Below are positions 63,998 through 64,000 of a stretch of DNA of 64,000 bases, piece by piece. How positions within the stretch are numbered: position 1 is the stretch's first letter; the number at the start of each line of letters is the position of its first letter. Where the stretch lies: the NCBI GenBank assembly GCA_964036195.1, contig OZ038452.1, positions 10,224,704 through 10,288,703 of the forward strand. Reading direction: 5' to 3'. This DNA is from Sphaerolaimus hirsutus. Taxonomy: Eukaryota; Nematoda; Chromadorea; Monhysterida; Sphaerolaimidae. Made by a program: the position numbers and the translations under genes. The notes under the pieces are model-generated. The model was not told the origin of the DNA. It made no database searches and saw nothing but the letters and a program-made list of their open reading frames with translations.

Positions 63998-64000
63998 GTT

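Noticed and set aside
1-64000. tRNA, rRNA or snRNA genes
   Set aside because: No cloverleaf with A/B boxes or conserved rRNA/snRNA core was seen by eye; a covariance-model scan would be needed to exclude them fully.

Overview
The window is a piece of an animal nuclear genome, and one gene runs through essentially all of it on the minus strand: a long, giant-exon ankyrin (Ank2/UNC-44 type). Coding exons are short (about 55-280 bp) and GC-rich, with canonical GT/AG borders. They sit in AT-rich introns packed with inverted-repeat and transposon-like DNA. The gene plan is protostome-like: 24 ANK repeats, a ZU5/UPA spectrin-binding module, a death domain, then a tail encoded by one enormous exon located 3' of the death domain. 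An arthropod is the most likely host, but the species cannot be fixed from this sequence.

Layout, read 5'->3' on the minus strand. Between 64.0 and 44.1 kb lie five alternative first coding exons (63.9, 57.6, 53.2, 47.3 and 44.1 kb). All end in phase 0, matching the phase-0 acceptor of the first common exon at 43.83 kb. From 43.8 to 33.0 kb, fourteen exons encode exactly 24 ANK repeats. From 32.8 to 28.9 kb is a variable linker of small exons, plus one exon (30.2-30.6 kb) that reads into a stop and may give a short isoform. From 28.0 to 17.2 kb are the two ZU5 domains and UPA. From 14.6 to 12.6 kb are the post-UPA segment and death domain. From 12.6 to 9.7 kb is a proline-rich then acidic tail. 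From 5606 to the window edge is the giant exon. It is open for 1,868 codons with no stop inside the window and contains a perfect-register array of 37 copies of a 42-bp (14-residue) unit.

Phases were checked at every common-path junction and all fit. From the first common exon to position 1 the path encodes about 3,880 residues (skipping the optional 28.0-kb exon), plus 3-129 residues from whichever first exon is used. The protein would bind membrane proteins through the ANK solenoid and spectrin through ZU5 (the DAR motif is present). It would then extend a very long, Ser/Thr/Glu/Lys/Val-rich unstructured tail, the plan of neuronal giant ankyrins.

The introns hold a second layer. Several non-autonomous hAT-type elements have exact or nearly exact 8-bp target duplications, and their interiors are built from short iterated motifs. 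Elements sharing the terminus TAGGGTTCAAACG carry different iterated cores (TATCGA, GGTCCC, CGGGATCG). Some sit within 10-40 bp of splice sites. A dispersed family with ACCGTATTT ends, several foldback families and a 240-bp near-perfect hairpin are also present. No tRNA, rRNA, CRISPR array or second protein-coding gene was recognised.
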